Source: Pilatotrama ljubarskyi
Taxonomy: Eukaryota > Basidiomycota > Agaricomycetes > Polyporales > Polyporaceae
Reading direction: 5' to 3'
Assembly: GCA_022385805.1 (NCBI GenBank)
Contig: MU277825.1
Span: forward strand, 1,266-11,775
Length of the DNA: 10,510 bases
Shown: positions 9,287 through 10,510 of the stretch, in pieces
Position numbering within the stretch: the first letter of the stretch is position 1
Layout: every line of letters starts with the position of its first letter
Notes under the pieces: generated by a model
Databases searched by the model: none
The model's input: only the letters and a program-made list of their open reading frames with translations
Told to the model about the DNA's origin: nothing
Position numbers and translations under genes: made by a program

Positions 9287-9647
9287 GTGCCGTCATGGCC
9301 AGGCAGACGGCTGGAGACTGTTAGTACGTACCTGGGGCGGCCCACGCCGTTCTGTACCCGCCATCGCTGCTGGTTCCAACCGCTACACCCGCCGGAATGT
9401 GAGCTTGAGGGCGGCGACGTGGCATCCGTATGCGCACGCAACGTGCTTGCTTGACGCGTGTGGCGCGAGATCCTGGCCTTGATAGGCACCCGGGACGTCT
9501 TAACGGGGCCATCTTGACTTGCTTTGAAGGCCGGGGTGGTCGTATTTTGTTGCCAGCGAGTGGGGAGAGAGAGAGGAAGGGACAGACACAGTGAGCAAGG
9601 CTATGCCTTGCCTGCCTGTGCCCAGAGCCCCAGTATTGCCGAGTAGA

Positions 9648-9674
9648 GCCGAACCATCGCCGAACCGTCGCCGA
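9648..9674 (+). repeat. 11-base tandem repeat
   Basis: GCCGAACCATC and GCCGAACCGTC are adjacent and differ at one base, followed by a partial third unit GCCGA. A separate 9-base tandem duplication ATGCCCGAG occurs at 9839-9847 and 9848-9856. Confidence 0.6.
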
Positions 9675-9718
9675 GGGAGGTAAGAGACAAGCAGAGCGCG
9701 GCCGCTGCCGCAGAGCCA

Positions 9719-9773
9719 GGGGGGGGAGAGCGAGAGAGACGGAGGAGACAACGAGGGAGACGGCGAGGCGAGG
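9719..9773 (+). repeat. Purine-rich tract
   Basis: About 55 bases, almost entirely G and A on the plus strand, starting with a run of eight G. A second GA-rich tract is at 9558-9584. Such tracts are common in fungal promoters and near retroelement ends; no specific role can be assigned. Confidence 0.5.
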
Positions 9774-9978
9774 CTGCCCGAACGGCCGAAATCAAGCGCC
9801 CAAGCCGGCCCAGTGACGTAGAGAGGACAGTACCCGGAATGCCCGAGATGCCCGAGACGGTGGCCACGCGAGATGGGCGCCTATTTGCCCAAAAACGGAA
9901 GGAGGCCGGCCTGCACCCGGACCTATTGTATACAGTGGCTCGACTTGGCCACTAGGGACTATACTGAGCTTATCTAGA

Positions 9979-10100
9979 CCAATACAAGGCCTAGAACAGC
10001 CTAGAAAAATCTGGGAAAATTCAGAATGAGTCAGACAAGCCCCTGAGTCATCCAGGAATATGACTCAGAGCCAAGATAGGGGTTATTGGGAGATATATAA
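9979..10100 (+). promoter_or_regulatory. Promoter: CCAAT box, three TGASTCA boxes, TATATAA
   Basis: CCAAT lies at 9979-9983. TGAGTCA occurs at 10027-10033 and 10044-10050 and TGACTCA at 10061-10067, at an exact spacing of 17 bases. TATATAA is at 10094-10100. TGASTCA is the binding site of Gcn4/AP-1 type bZIP activators. The order and spacing are those of an RNA polymerase II promoter reading right, with a predicted start near 10125-10130 and the ATG of the next ORF at 10264. This could be a gene promoter or the regulatory part of a retroelement LTR. Confidence 0.6.
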
Positions 10101-10158
10101 GGGCTGTAATGTGGCACGGGACAGGTAGACACCCCAGTTCAGAGAAACTAAGCATTGC

Positions 10159-10190
10159 ATACTTGGAGTTAAGTAGACACGCCCAAGTAT
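10159..10190 (+). repeat. Hairpin 3 with conserved loop AGTTAAGTAGACAC
   Basis: A perfect 8-base inverted repeat, ATACTTGG (10159-10166) and CCAAGTAT (10183-10190), encloses the 14-mer at 10167-10180. The octamer GTAGACAC also occurs alone at 10125-10132, close to the predicted transcription start. The hairpin would lie in the 5' untranslated RNA of the ORF at 10264. Confidence 0.65.
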
Positions 10191-10263
10191 ATAGTGCCTA
10201 AGTATACTCTAGAGTTGAAGGTACAGCTACTGAGCCAGTACAAGACCAGTTCTTACTCCTGAT

Positions 10264-10506
10264 ATGAAGAATAAGAAGTTGGAGAAGAAGATTCAAGATA
10301 TTGAGGAGAATGAGAAGAAGCGGCGAAGAAGGGCTGCACAATTTCTCACCAAGAAACGGAAGGACGAGTCAAAATCGCGCCCTGCGGTTATAATGCGGAT
10401 GATTACGAAAGCAAAACAAAAGCAGTATGCGGAGCGTCGTGAGGCACGCAGGCCCACTTTTGGAACAGGAAGTGCCCGTGACAGGCTATTCCGACCACAG
10501 TTGTAA
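10264..10506 (+). CDS. Small lysine/arginine-rich protein, 80 residues
   Basis: The ATG at 10264 is the first after the TATATAA promoter, and the TAA is at 10504-10506, so the frame is complete inside the window. The protein starts MKNKKLEKKIQDIEENEKKR and is strongly basic throughout. The first 20 or so residues look like a short charged coiled coil. The middle has several clusters able to act as nuclear or nucleic-acid-binding signals (KKRRRR, KKRK). The end is RLFRPQL. I do not recognise it. It may be a small nucleic-acid-binding protein, the first exon of a larger gene beyond the window, or the start of a retroelement ORF. The upstream promoter supports real expression more than for other unknown frames here. 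Confidence 0.45.
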   Translation: MKNKKLEKKIQDIEENEKKRRRRAAQFLTKKRKDESKSRPAVIMRMITKAKQKQYAERREARRPTFGTGSARDRLFRPQL

Positions 10507-10510
10507 TCAA

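Larger units (their letters stand above)
8451..9920. other. GC-rich, repeat-peppered stretch without a defensible gene
   Basis: About 1.5 kb, visibly richer in G and C than its neighbours. Many long frames overlap on both strands (for example minus 8990-8430, minus 9192-8620, plus 8627-8911). This is expected where stop codons are rare, and none shows a domain. The octamer GCTTGACG occurs four times on the plus strand (8715, 8743, 8866, 9449). Small inverted repeats lie at 8987-9005, 9227-9244 and 9266-9286. Short tandem repeats and purine-rich tracts lie at 9558-9856. The weakest candidate gene is plus 8666-8911, starting MTASSSETLEDLLDAVGLTN and followed by a possible donor GTGCGT, but no second exon could be found. 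Confidence 0.5.

Noticed and set aside
9355..9390. GGTTCCAAC resembling a tRNA T loop
   Set aside because: No matching T stem, anticodon arm or acceptor stem surrounds it.
735..9956. Inverted pair CCTAGTGG (735-742) and CCACTAGG (9949-9956) as CACTA-type termini of the locus
   Set aside because: The orientation is wrong: an element between them should begin CACTA and end TAGTG on the plus strand, but these face outward. Eight bases with no extended similarity can also be chance.

Overview
This window looks like nuclear DNA of a mushroom-forming basidiomycete (Agaricomycetes). The main evidence is two multi-exon genes on the minus strand. Their introns are about 50-80 bases long, run from GT to AG and often carry CTAAC- or CTAAT-like branch points. 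Their spliced proteins match, from my memory of the families, a large group of mobile-element-associated proteins common in Agaricomycetes. No bacterial operon structure, ribosome binding sites, tRNA, rRNA or CRISPR array was seen.

Layout. (1) 1-493: AT-richer sequence with one open frame of unknown meaning. (2) 494-1324: no convincing gene, but two hairpins whose loops share the 14-mer AGTTAAGTAGACAC. (3) 1325-3131, minus: gene B, a seven-exon gene for a nuclear-looking accessory protein. A 20-base tandem duplication at 3119-3165 throws its likely original N-terminus (ATG at 3268) out of frame. (4) 3269-3601: spacer and probable promoter of gene B. (5) 3602-8026, minus: gene A, a twelve-exon gene modelled at 1,250 residues. 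It is a Tnp2/CACTA-like putative transposase with an N-terminal zinc finger. Every junction keeps frame and no exon contains a stop. (6) 8027-8450: upstream region of gene A. (7) 8451-9920: GC-rich, repeat-peppered stretch with overlapping frames on both strands but no gene I can defend. (8) 9928-10263: an AT-richer promoter with a CCAAT box, three TGASTCA boxes, TATATAA and a third copy of the conserved-loop hairpin. (9) 10264-10506, plus: a complete 80-residue, very lysine/arginine-rich ORF.

How it may work. Genes A and B lie head to tail on one strand. A large DDE-type transposase-like protein beside a smaller nuclear partner recalls the TnpD plus TnpA pair of plant En/Spm (CACTA) elements. 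This comparison is an inference: I found no terminal inverted repeats or target-site duplication, so the element's ends are undefined. Gene A has full coding capacity, which suggests a young, active or retained copy. The 14-mer hairpin family on both flanks and the promoter-like 9928-10263 segment are probably parts of other repeats or retroelements that I could not name.
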